Position numbers and translations under genes: made by a program. Below are positions 36,080 to 46,694 of a DNA stretch of 64,000 bases, piece after piece. Within the stretch, counting starts at the first letter, position 1, and the number at the start of each line of letters is the position of its first letter. Origin of the DNA: Apus apus (lineage: Eukaryota > Chordata > Aves > Apodiformes > Apodidae); NCBI RefSeq assembly GCF_020740795.1, contig NC_067285.1, forward strand, positions 19,635,241-19,699,240, written 5' to 3'. The notes below the pieces were generated by a model, which saw only the letters and a program-made list of their open reading frames with translations, made no database searches and was not told where the DNA came from.

Positions 36080-36640
36080 CTGAACTCCACTGATAGCAGC
36101 AGCCCGGTCTTCCCCTGCTCCGCCGGTGCCCGCCCGTCCCCCCGCCCTCAGGCCGCCCCTCGTTGTGTGCAGGGCGGGCTGTGCCCGGCAGGGGGCGCTG
36201 TGCCCGGCAGGAGGGGCTGTGCCCGGCAGGAGGGGCTGTGCCCGGCAGGGGGCGCTGTGCCCGGCAGGAGGGGCTGTGCCCGGCAGGGGGCGCTGTGCCC
36301 GCCAGGAGGGGCTGTGCCCGGCAGGGGGCGCTGTGCCCGGCAGGGGGCGCTGTGCCCGGCAGGGGGCGCTGTGCCCGGCAGGGGGCGCTGTGCCCGGCAG
36401 GAGTTTTCCCTGGACCCGCGGCCCCGCGTGCGGGAAGGAGGTTCCGGGCACACGCGGCGCATCTCATACCAGGGCGACTGCAAACCTACCCGTTCCCAGG
36501 CTTGGGCGTGGCGGGAATGTCGGTCTGTCCGAGGTCCAGAGGGATCTGGGGGTCCTCGGATCAGCCCCTTGCTGGCCGAAAGTCCTCGGGATGAGACACG
36601 GCGATGCTGTCTGAGCGCATGGCTGCGGGTCCTCCGTGCC
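36080..36640. promoter_or_regulatory. Intergenic CpG-rich block (island-like)
   Basis: A sharp change to GC- and CpG-rich sequence in an AT-rich gap, with the 19-bp tandem array at its centre and more CpG-rich DNA on the 3' side (CCCGCGGCCCCGCGTGCGGG around 36415-36434). It could be an insulator, an unannotated promoter or a distal enhancer. No TATA box or supported first exon is visible. Confidence 0.55.
36181..36403 (+). repeat. 19-bp minisatellite of CTCF-like motifs
   Basis: Eleven full 19-bp units and one partial unit (36390-36403). Seven units (starting 36181, 36238, 36276, 36314, 36333, 36352, 36371) read GTGCCCGGCAGGGGGCGCT. Four (36200, 36219, 36257, 36295) end GGAGGGGCT instead, the last also having GCC for GGC. 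The first type, shifted by one base, matches the CTCF consensus TGGCCACCAGGGGGCGCTA at 15 of 19 positions, including the whole AGGGGGCGCT core, always on the + strand. Nineteen is not a multiple of three, so all frames stay open and create false proteins. CTCF binding is inferred. Confidence 0.9.
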
Positions 36641-39479
36641 TGGAGCAGCTGTGCAGGGTGGCACCCTGGCCAGGGACCCCCTGGTCCCAGAGTGTGTCTT
36701 ACAAGCTGCATCTCTCCAGGTCTCCGTGCCCTTCACAATCTTACTCAAGGGCTAGAAAGCCTGCTGTAAAGTGCAGCAGCTGGAAAAGCAGGCAGCAGCC
36801 ATGAGGGTGGCCGTGTGCCTCAAGGGAGTTGGTGGTTTTGGAAATGAAGATCGAGGCCAAGGGTCAGGGTCTTCCTCAACCTAAATGGTTCAAATATCCC
36901 AGATGTGCCATGGGGTGGGTTACAGCACCATTCTTCCCTTGCAGCTTAGCCACCATGACAAGAAGAATTCCAGGGTGATGTTAGGGGAGCAGGGGAAACA
37001 CTGCAATGTCAGTCTGTGTGTGATCTATGGCCTAATTTTCAGGACACTCATCTTGGATCCAACTATAGGATCCAATTGCTATTTCCAACCGTAATTTCCT
37101 GGTTTGATATCAAGCAGCCATCAGATACAACAAGGAAGACAGTCATGCGGGGATCTTATACAACCTGGGTCTCCTCAGTTTCTGATAAAATGGTTCAGTT
37201 TGTTTCTTGCATATCCTGCCATTCTGTTTGATGGGATTTTGATGAAGCATTTGAAATTCTACCAACAGCAAGTATTATCAATAACCTTTTGAAGGCAGAA
37301 ATCATGATAAAACTGAGAGGTGCTAAAGGAACAGTCCAAAAAGGGTGTGAAATAGCTGTGAAAGGGCTGGTGAGAGGCAACATGTATTCCTAGAAATTTC
37401 ATGTGCAGGACTGAGCTTATCTAGTATTTAATGAGTTGGTAAGAGGAGTTGTGATGCTGTAGGGAGACTCTCCAGTCACTCCTCTGTATGGAAGAGACCT
37501 GAACAGTCTGAAAACAAAACTAGTGATCCAGAGGAATAGAATGGAGTTCAAACACTGCATCAGAGCTTAAACACTACGAAATAAGGAAACTCAGTTATCA
37601 AGGTCTGAAGAACAGTTTGCTCCGTATTTGCAGCAAAAATGGAAGTATCCAGAAGGTGGCCTGGTGTCTCAGAAAAGCTGGTTCTGAAGCACTGGACATG
37701 TTAGAAGGGTTTCAGAGATATCTTTCAATTTAAGCAGGGAACCTAAATTTAGAGACATTAGGGCTGATGGCACTTGTGCAAAAAATGAAACTGATGCATA
37801 GTTTCTTTGAAGTTGTATATAAATGATAAATTAAACCAAGGAAGAACTTAGGAGTTTACGGTGTGCTTTTTGTGGGGTAATGTTGTCAACAGAGGGATAA
37901 CAGTGCAGTTATCCCTTGCTGGTTACATCTCGGGAGGAGAGATCGGATCTCTGGGCTGTCTTGGGTCTGTCGCGTGACTGTTGGCAATTTTGCATTGCTA
38001 CATCTTTTTTAAAAGTCTTTTTAAAGAAGTAGCAGTGGACAAGAAATTAATTCTGAGAAATTTAGCAGCCAAAGCAGGCACAGGGAAATTTTTGTATGCT
38101 TATATGTAAATACATGCCCTGAAAGTGGGAGAGCTTGGAAATCTGAGTCACAATAGAGCAAATGTTTGAGTCTTTTTGTTTTGTGCAGAAGAGATGTAGG
38201 AGACCTTCCTTGACTTTTATGAGTGAGTGTGGCCCAGATCATATCACTTCAGCGAAAGAAGAAGTGCATTGCAGGCTGTCCCCACTGTTGCGTGGCCACC
38301 ACTGGCCATGGTGTGCATAAGACAGGCCACAACTCATCTTGGGTAGCTGCAATTTTAGAAGCTGAAGCAGAGGCTCTGTAAGCATATCTTGCACTGCTGC
38401 CCAGTGGTCCAAGATGCAGTAGCCATGCTGGAGTGACTGTTGATTTTCATTGCTCTCTTCCTCTATATTTGAAGGTCAGTGGCTGGTCATGCCCACCCAG
38501 CCCTTCTTGTGTGCAAATAGTGACTGAAAGTGCTAACGAAGTATTATGGGATTAGTTATTCTCATACACTAACTAATCCAGCGCAGCACCTGAGTAAAGC
38601 ACTTCTGGTTTGGCTTCAGTTTAGCTTGCTCTGTGTACCCATCCCTAGAAATTCACAAGAGCACCCCGACCAGCTAGGCGAACTGCCCAGCTGAGCAATG
38701 GTGGAAGGACACTGCAAGCTGCAAAAGCTGTAACCAGGTTCCTTTCAGCACAGCAGCTGCTGCTGGCAGCACCAGGAAGGAAGATCATTAGTGAGGCAAC
38801 AGGGTGACTGCATGTGCTATTTGGTCGCCTGATGACAATGCAGGAGAATAGCATTAGTGGTCTTGTGCCTAAGTGCCCAAATGTGCAGCATCACTGCTAT
38901 GGGGTTATTTTCTCTGGGTTAGGTTGGGCTGTGGAAGAAGCACAGCCAGCTCTTCTGTTGTCTTAATTATAGCACCTTAATGATAGCAGCCATTTGGGGC
39001 TTGGTATACTCAGCGTGGGGACTGTGAAGTTGTGGGATTTTTAGAGCAGTTTGTGGCGTTGGAGGGTTGGTTATGTATGTACAGCTCTGATGTATAGATA
39101 TGCTGGCAGTCAGTATTGCACGTGGTTGCGCAAAGAAAATGGTGTTTGAGAAGCTTAGAAGAATGCAGGGAATAAAGCATGCCAGCAGTAGTGCATATGG
39201 GGGGGTCTAGACCTGAGGAAAGGGTGAATTGTACATGAATTTGCAGATTTGTTATAGATAATGTTATATATATATATTTGTTATATATAATGAGATGCAG
39301 TATGGTGAGTACAGAGTGAGTAGCTCTGAATGCTAACGAGAATAGGATGATGCAGTGTATGTGTGTGGGTAGAGTGTGGTAGTGTGTTCAGTTATTTAAG
39401 GTTTGGGCACAGAAGGGTGTGTGTGCCTGCAGACTGGGGTGATGAGGAGGTGAGGTTACAGACCGCAGAGCAGTTTGAG
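36641..39479. other. Intergenic region, ALOX5 side
   Basis: About 2.8 kb without a supported gene. It contains a TA-rich tract (39263-39290). GC content rises toward the ALOX5 promoter. No repeat family was recognised. Confidence 0.6.
39263..39290. repeat. TA-rich tract upstream of ALOX5
   Basis: Interrupted TATA repeats about 0.8 kb before the ALOX5 start codon. It is too far away and too simple to be called a TATA box. Confidence 0.65.
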
Positions 39480-40054
39480 GGTGTGTGGCTGCAGTCCCCT
39501 GCGTGTGGAGGTGGTGAGGCACCCCGAGCCGTGCAGCGCTGTCCGCTGGCAGCAGGGCTGCTCTGCCAGCTGCCTGCTGAGAGCTGCCAGCGGGATTGTG
39601 CGGCTGTAGGAGGGTATCGAGAGGAAAGTGCTGTGTGGGGGGCGGTGTAAAGTGCGGAGCTGGTAGAGAGTGGGCGGGCAGGTGCGCTGTGAGGCTGTGT
39701 GCCAGGGACAGGGGTGCAGTGCACGGTGTAGCGCACCTGTATCGGGATATAGAGGTGCAGTGCAGAGTTGCAGGGCAACTGAGCCGGGAGAGGGGAGCAG
39801 CGCGGGCAGCTGTGCAGCACGGGGGTGTCGGGGAGGGCTGCTGTGAAGGGTTCGCAGGGTACCGGGTGGGTGTGCAGGGCGCTGGGGAAGGGGCGGGCAG
39901 GGCCGAGCCGCTCCGTGCGGTGGCGGGGGGGGAGGAGGAGGCGGCGCTGGGCAGGGTCCGGGCTGGGGCGGGAGCGCGGCGCAGCAGCGGCCGGTTGGGT
40001 TGGTGGGGCTGTGCAGTGCAGAGCCGAGCCGAGCCGAGCCCCGCCGGTGGGGCC
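39480..40054 (+). promoter_or_regulatory. ALOX5: ALOX5 CpG-island promoter and 5'UTR
   Basis: GC-rich, CpG-rich and TATA-less. Sp1-type GC boxes (GGGCGG) lie at 39672-39677, 39891-39896 and within 39965-39972. A G-rich run (39924-39944) could form a G-quadruplex. The decamer GTGCAGTGCA occurs at 39714, 39755 and 40011, and four GAGCC units (40021-40040) sit just before the start. I see no ATG between 39600 and the ALOX5 start. The human promoter is also TATA-less and GC-rich with tandem Sp1/EGR sites; here the GC boxes are dispersed. The transcription start is not determinable by eye. Confidence 0.75.
40021..40040 (+). repeat. (GAGCC)4 in ALOX5 5'UTR
   Basis: Four perfect GAGCC units ending 14 bp before the start codon. 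Pentamer copy number may vary between individuals. Confidence 0.9.
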
Positions 40055-40204
40055 ATGCCGTCCTACACCGTAACGGTGGCCACGGGCAGCCAGTGGTTCG
40101 CGGGCACCGACGACTACGTGTACCTGAGCCTGGAGGGCACGGCGGGCTGCAGCGAGAGGCACCTCCTGGACAAACCCTTCTACAACGACTTCGAGCGCGG
40201 CGCG
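40055..40204 (+). CDS. ALOX5: ALOX5 exon 1, start of PLAT domain
   Basis: 150 nt, 50 codons, donor GTGAGT. The start ATG at 40055 is the first in the 5' region (G at -3, C at +4) and gives [17 protein letters not shown], matching human exactly. W14 is one of three tryptophans that insert into phosphatidylcholine membranes or contact coactosin-like protein. The PLAT/C2-like domain binds calcium and nuclear membrane. The same frame stays open upstream to 39596 but without any ATG, so no extension is proposed. Confidence 0.98.
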
Positions 40205-43200
40205 GTGAGTCGAACCGGGGGCGGCGAGGGGACTGCCCACCGCAACAGCCCAGTCCTCGAACCTTCGGTGTCCGACGGGCTTCGCCTCGTACGCGCCGTC
40301 GCGCATCTCCCTTCGCGGCGCGTCGGGCCGGACCCGCCCAGCCGGGGCGATGAACCCCCTGCGGCATCTCGCCCGCACCGGAGCACAGGGGGGCGAGAGT
40401 TGTGCTTCCAGTGGGAGTCACAGCGCCTGCAGAGGGAAATGTGTGGGGCAGCTTCAGTGACAGCTGGAAAACAGCACGGACATGCAGGTGTGAGAATGAA
40501 GATGGGACCGGGCTATCAGCTATGCCGTTCTTTCCAACCTTGATTTCTGCTGTGTGGTGTGCCCTGTCCTCTCTGTTGTCTTATCACAATATCCAGGCTA
40601 TCCATCTGTAATCACTCATACTCTGAGCACCGTTTTACTATGACATGCATTCATTTGCTTATAGTCCATTGAGGAATTAGTAGGCTCGGGTAATTTTTTT
40701 TTCCCTTCCCAAAATGTGTATTTTACTTGGAAACCTAACTCACAGATTCCAAAAAGTCTGATGAGACAACTTTGAAGGTTTTACCAGATTGTTCACAAGT
40801 CACTTTGGAAATGAGACCTACCGCTGCATGTACAAATGAGACTTCAGTGTCATTATGCTGCCCTTCCTTTAGGTGTGTGTTTTTAACCACGGGGTTTACA
40901 GCCTAGTTAGGTATTCTGTCACTTCTGCATTAGACATCTCAGATATGGTTAACAGAAGTCAGCATTTTAAATAAATGTTGGTGGCATGTGTAGATGTGGT
41001 CCCTGGATATTTATAGGTGATGTTCTGAGGAGATGCTCTAGCAAATTCAGGTGGGGGGACTTGACAGCCACTGCTGTTGAAGCTGCTTTCCTTCATTATT
41101 AAACAATCATTAGCTTAGAACCTTGCTACCTGAATCTCCCAAATTGATATCTGGTCATTCTTTCTCTCGCCTGGTGAACAATCACATTTTTTAAGCAAAG
41201 CTTAACTTTAGGAAGAGGTTGAAGAAGACCTCGGACTGTCCTGCAAACTTAGGGTTAGGGTGCTCTCCCAGGAGGGCTGATCACTGCACAGTTGAGGAGG
41301 TAAGCATGAGGGTTTCCAGTGACCAGACTCTTTGCTCTCATCCCTGGGCTACAAAAGGGGGTTTCACTGTCTTTGAGAGTTGGCTGTGATGGAGACCCTG
41401 GTGATACTCTGACATTCAATTGGAGTGGATCCTGTCACAGGGAGAACATGCCGTGATGTGAGGAGCTTTAATTATATGGTCAGCAGCAACTCTTGAACTG
41501 CTCTGGGGCCACGTCTGGCAGGAGCAGAGGAACTTGCATGCATTGGACCTGGCTGGGTGAGCAAGCAAAAAATGGAGGTTTGTGGATGTTAGTAGCACTA
41601 CAGGAGAGGATGTGTTCGCCTAAAAGGGGTGCTTACATTTCCCTGGGAAGGTACCTTTTAGGCACTTTTCTCAGTGGATGACCAGAATCTCAAAGTATTA
41701 TCTTGTAAGGCTTTGTCTACTTTTCAGTTTATTTTCTAAATGTTGGGCCAGGCTCAGTAGTTCCATTATCCTGGTAATGTCTTGATTTGAATTATTGCAA
41801 ATTTTGTGTATTTCTTGTTTTGATGAATGAGGGCTTGGGCCAGTTCTGAGTAGGAGATTTGCATACCAAATGTTGATGGAGGGGAAGGGAAGTGGAAAAA
41901 CTTTGAAGAGATTTGCACAGCTAGGTAGCTCAGTTGTAGTTTTTTCTGACTTACTCGAAGTAGGGACACAGGTGATACACAAAGCCATAGATGCTTTTCT
42001 TTACTCATTGTCTCTTGAGTAAGTTCCTGTCAGTGCTGAGTGATTTCAAAGCAGCTGTTAATGGTATCGCTCAGTTATCTGTTTTCTTCCTGTTGCCCCT
42101 TAATCTGCTTTTTGCTTTTTTTTTTTTTGGAAAAAACATACTCACAAGTAATTCCAGATGGGAAATGCAGTTCTTTCCACTTAGAACTTTGTGCTTATCG
42201 AAAGAGAGGGTTGTCTGTGCCATCCTTGTTTGCAATATTAGTCTAGTCAGTTGGAGTCTCTCCTCAAAATGAAAGAGCTTAGGTGTTACATGAGATTAAG
42301 TTGCTTGAACAGGATGCTACAGGAGTTGGTACAATCCAGTAGTCTTCATTAATTCTGTTCTCTAACTCTGAACTCAAACTGTAAAAACTCCTAGTATCTC
42401 TGGCTCACCATACAGTCATCAGGAATGCCATGTGTTTAGCAGGAGACTTCATACAACAGATGCCATAGAAATGTTGAGCACCTGTCAGTTTTAACCTGGA
42501 CCTTGTAGCATCTTTACTGCACACCTTTACTGCATTAGCAAAACTGCCATCCCAGGTGAGCCCATGACATTGCTGGCTTGTAGGCAGTGAAAGCTGGGTG
42601 AGACATCAGGAGGGAACCCTTACTTTCCAAAGTGCCATTAAAATGGGAACTGGGATGGCCACAAAAAGATTCTAAACCTCCATGAACGTTTAGGCTAATT
42701 GAATGTCCTTTTTGCATTACATTAACAGTGACTTGTGCAACTATTTTAGGACTCTTGTAATATTGTCAAAAAGATTGTTACCAGAGAATTTTCTTCCAAA
42801 GACTGTCAATGTGACATTTCTATCAGCTCTTTGAATCTGATTCCTGTTGCTCTTTAATTTAAATTTTAGATGCATATATATATAGATGTCACATTATAGG
42901 ACCTATAGAAATATATATGTGTAACTGAGGATTTTTTTAAAATGAAACCATTATCTGAAGCTTTAAAGAACATTAATTTCAAAAATAGTAGTCAGGTAGC
43001 TTGGTCAACAAAGAGTTGATGAGAAAATAAGACTAATTTCAGACTTTCAGTGGCATACTAATCACTTGATAGCAACAGGTTTTCGTGAGGATTTGAGCTA
43101 AAAATAGTGCATTGTTTCCCCTCTCTAGGCAGTGGCTTTGGTCACCTTAGTCTTCCGTTGTACATGACTAGCCCTGAGATGGAAAATGAGAAGATAGAGC

Positions 43201-46200
43201 ATAAAAATCCCAAGTAGCTGAATACAAAGCAAATCTGATCCAGATGCAGTTTATAATTTGCTTCTGTAGGTTATTGCCTTAGGCTTTTTATGTGTACATT
43301 CCCTTTATGGTGATGAACACAAATGGGTAGCGATTCACACAGGTTTGTGAATTCTCTTGAACTGTTTCTCTGCAAGGTGGCTACTTCCAGCTCCTGACTG
43401 CCAAATGCAACAAGATCATGTTGAAATTTAAAAAGATAATTAATTTTGTGCAGTAATTACATAAAGAGGTGCACAAGCAGGAAGTGGCTGAGTTTGAGAT
43501 ACATGGCACAAGTGCTTGTGATGAGGCACTCTTCCTCAAAGTGCCATCTGGTCCTGGAAAGACATACAAAATTGCAGAAGTACTGACTCAGTGCGAAAGC
43601 TGAGCATGGTAAAGAATTTATTGGCACTATTTTTGTTGAAAAAATTAGGGGCAGCAGGGAAAGGAATATGAAATAGGAATGGTTCAAGTACTGCCTGTTT
43701 CCAGAAAGGTTTGAAGAATGGGAAACAGTCTGAGCATGTTATCTACAATTTCCAGCCATCATCCAGAATTCTTTGTGCCAGCTTACACAGTGAGCACAGT
43801 GAGTGAAGTCAAGAATATCGGACATGGAGTGACAGGCAAAGATCAGGGTGATGTTTGAAACCAGTATTGTGGGAGGGAAGAACTCCGTTCATTTAGCCAG
43901 GAGCACAGGGGTATGTCCTGAAGTCACTAACTGTCATAATTGTGGTTCAAGGCACCATTAATGTGATGTCTGAGAAAGGCCACTCAACATTTTTCAGTCT
44001 CCACATCTGATTAAAAATAATGAATCATCAAGGAACTGGATTTAACTTTACACACTATCCTTTTAGCTGTTCTGGAATAGTGTGAAGGGGTGAAGGGGTT
44101 GAAGAATCAGCAACATACTCTTTGAAAAAATGTTTAAAATTAGTATATACAGTGGCTCTACAAGAAAGTAGATAAGAGTAATTTTAATATGGTTGAAATC
44201 TCAGCTCTGTGATTTTCATCTCTCAGCTCAAATCCTAGCAGACAAATACTGTTATCCCAAGCTTGCCAAGGTTCATCATGCTATTTGTGAAGCAGTTTGT
44301 TACCACCTGCTGTGTGTGAGTGTGCTATTGAAATTAACATGGCAAATTTCTAAGACGTGATAGGCTTCCTTTTTAAAAGAAACAATCTGATTTTAATAGG
44401 CATGGGGAGAATATAGCTTAGACTAAGATTAGTCTGTTAAGTCTCAGCAATTAAAATAAGCACTATCCATGCCCATTTTAAATATATGATCCTAAATTTA
44501 TATTAGGCTGCATATTAGAAGAAATTCCAGTGCCTTGATAGAATAAAAAATCCTCATTGGAGCTGGTGGTAGCAATCATGGCCTGACATTTTCAAAGTCA
44601 ATTGAAGAACATCATTTGGGAAAGACAGGCAAAGACAATGTTTCTTTGTCTGCAGGATGGACTTCAAAGCCTAAAAAGTTTTTTTTATTATTTTTCTGTG
44701 GCTTCTGTGAATCAATTAGGTGTGTTGAACTTTATAAAAGCTCATATTTTATGTAATAGGTTATAAGAGAATTGAGGTCTGTCATCCCTTTGGTGGACAA
44801 GTAGATGTCTTCATCTGAAATGATCATCACAGCTGGTAATCTGGGTTAAAATGGGAGAGGAAGGGATGCCAAGGGATCCTTCTTATGTGTGTTCTTCCAA
44901 TAATGTGGGTACAAGTTGCTATTCATCTTCCTTCTGTAACAGTTAAAATAATAAATGCCGTCTGGATGCATTTAAAAATTACTTTCTTCTCTCCTTTCTC
45001 CTGTCTAGAATTTAATCTTTCTTTACTTTTCAGTTTTGGTCCTTATGTGAATTAGTCTTTCCCTAGCAAGTAAGACAGTAACAGTGGGTGTATATATGTA
45101 TGTATAAAATGCCCGAAAAAGGCTAAGGAAGTGCTGAATAAGTAGAATGTGGTGTCTAGGTCAGGAGCCAAATGACAAAGCTCACAGAAGCAGGTGAGTC
45201 TTTATAGGCACTGCAGCGTGCCAATGCAATACCATCCTTTCAATATCAGCACCTGGTTGGTTTCTAAGATTGTTAACTGTTGAGAAAAAACACAGGAGTC
45301 TCTACTTGTTATCACATGAAGCTTAGTAGGATCATCTGAGCAGAGCAGACTTCAGCTGATGCTCTTATGATTGCCATACCCAATTCAGCTTTGTTACAAT
45401 GAGCACTTGGCTACTAATGTTTGCCCTGATCTGTCTACACTCTTGGAAATAAAAGTTAATTCCTGTTCTTCTGGATTGCCTAGCACCACATGGTGTCTTA
45501 CTGGTCATATCTGAAATTATTACTCGTTTTGTCCTATGTAGGTACTGCCTAATAGTGCAAGTGCCACCAGAACTGTCATTTGTTGAGTGTTGTCCCCACA
45601 TGCAGTAAGAGTCTTCATACACCCCTGAGAAGTCAGCCCCATGAGGAGACTAAAGGGTACTCCTGAAGGAGCAGATATGAATGGTCCTAGCCTTCAGTAT
45701 CAGCTCAGTGCAAAGACCCTGTGGTGAGACCCTTAGCACAGGAAAGGACTAAACAGACTAGCTACTGGTCTAGGCTGAGTTCCCTCCATGTTGCAGGAAA
45801 CAGGCCTTTGAGTTAACACTAGACTGAGGAAGATGATAAACCCCATTTCCACATGCTGGCTTATTTTCTGTGAAAGAAGGAAGTGCCTCTAGAGCTAGAT
45901 ATTCTTGTGAACCTTGTTTTTAGTTAGCTGCTTAAAATCCTTTGTACATCTGAGTTGTACAAACAAAATGTGCCATTGTTCTCATTTTAAAAATGGAGAA
46001 CTGAAGAAGACCAGCCACAGGAAACACAAGACAAAGGGGCTTTGGATACAGTCCTTATTCTGAAGCACATTTGACTAATAAACACAGGTCTTTAGATTCC
46101 TCGTCCAATGTGTTAATCTCATGATCATCTTTCCACTCTAGTTGCAGGAACAGATGTGCCCTAGCAATGCCTCTTTCAGATCTTGCTAAGAGAGCAGTAA

Positions 46201-46495
46201 ATGCTTTCATGGTCATGTTTTTTTCTCAGACTTGCAAATATTTCAAGGAGTAATTTGATTTTTAGGTTGCAAACAAAAATGTTTCTCTGTTTCTGGAGTG
46301 TTTTTTGTGTTGCTTCTTTGTTCTTTTATTTGTCTTTTTGTTGCATTGCAGCTGAATAATAGGTCTTCCTTTTCTCATCCACCAGAACTGGAAAGTTGTT
46401 GTAACCATGACATGTGAGAACAACCCAGGTATGCCTGTGTAGTGCTTGTGCTTCCTGCATGAGCAGTGGATCATTGACCATATTCTGCTCTGTAG
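40205..46495 (+). other. ALOX5: ALOX5 intron 1
   Basis: 6.3 kb. The first 250 bp remain CpG-rich (promoter island); the rest is AT-rich. It includes a short TTAGGGTTAGGG at 41249-41260, a T-run near 42116 and TA-rich sequence near 42874. The acceptor is TGCTCTGTAG. No exon or recognised repeat family is supported. Confidence 0.75.
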
Positions 46496-46694
46496 GTTGA
46501 CTCCTATGATGTAACTGTGGAAGAAGACCTTGGAGAAATTCAGCTAATAAAAATTGAGAAACGAAAATATTGGTACCAGGATGACTGGTACCTTAAGTAT
46601 ATCACTGTAAAAACACCAATGGGTGACTATTTGGAGTTCCCGTGTTACCGCTGGATTACAGATGAAAAAGAGATTGTCCTTCGAGATGGAAGAG
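46496..46694 (+). CDS. ALOX5: ALOX5 exon 2, rest of PLAT domain
   Basis: 199 nt between acceptor CTCTGTAG and donor GTGAGA; residues 51-116 plus one base. It contains [24 protein letters not shown] with W76, the DDWYLKYIT strand and PCYRW with W103. W14, W76 and W103 are all kept, so the membrane-docking face of the C2-like domain appears intact. The frame reads into the intron to 46957, which is not coding. Confidence 0.97.

Noticed and set aside
35576..36769. Long open frames on both strands across the CpG block (up to 327 codons on + and 291 on -)
   Set aside because: They arise from the 19-bp repeat, which reads open in every frame because 19 is not a multiple of three and the unit has no stop. 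The Gly/Ala/Pro/Arg repeats in all frames and strands show low-complexity read-through, not a protein.
39596..40054. In-frame N-terminal extension of ALOX5
   Set aside because: The frame is open upstream of the start, but it has no ATG, and [11 protein letters not shown] is the conserved vertebrate N-terminus.
39388..40421. Antisense open frames of 222-328 codons opposite ALOX5 exon 1
   Set aside because: GC-rich CpG-island DNA has few stop codons. Composition is Pro/Ala/Arg/Ser-rich with no recognisable domain, and three overlapping frames are open at once.
41249..41260. TTAGGGTTAGGG telomere-like sequence
   Set aside because: Only two units, expected by chance in this length; not an interstitial telomere array.
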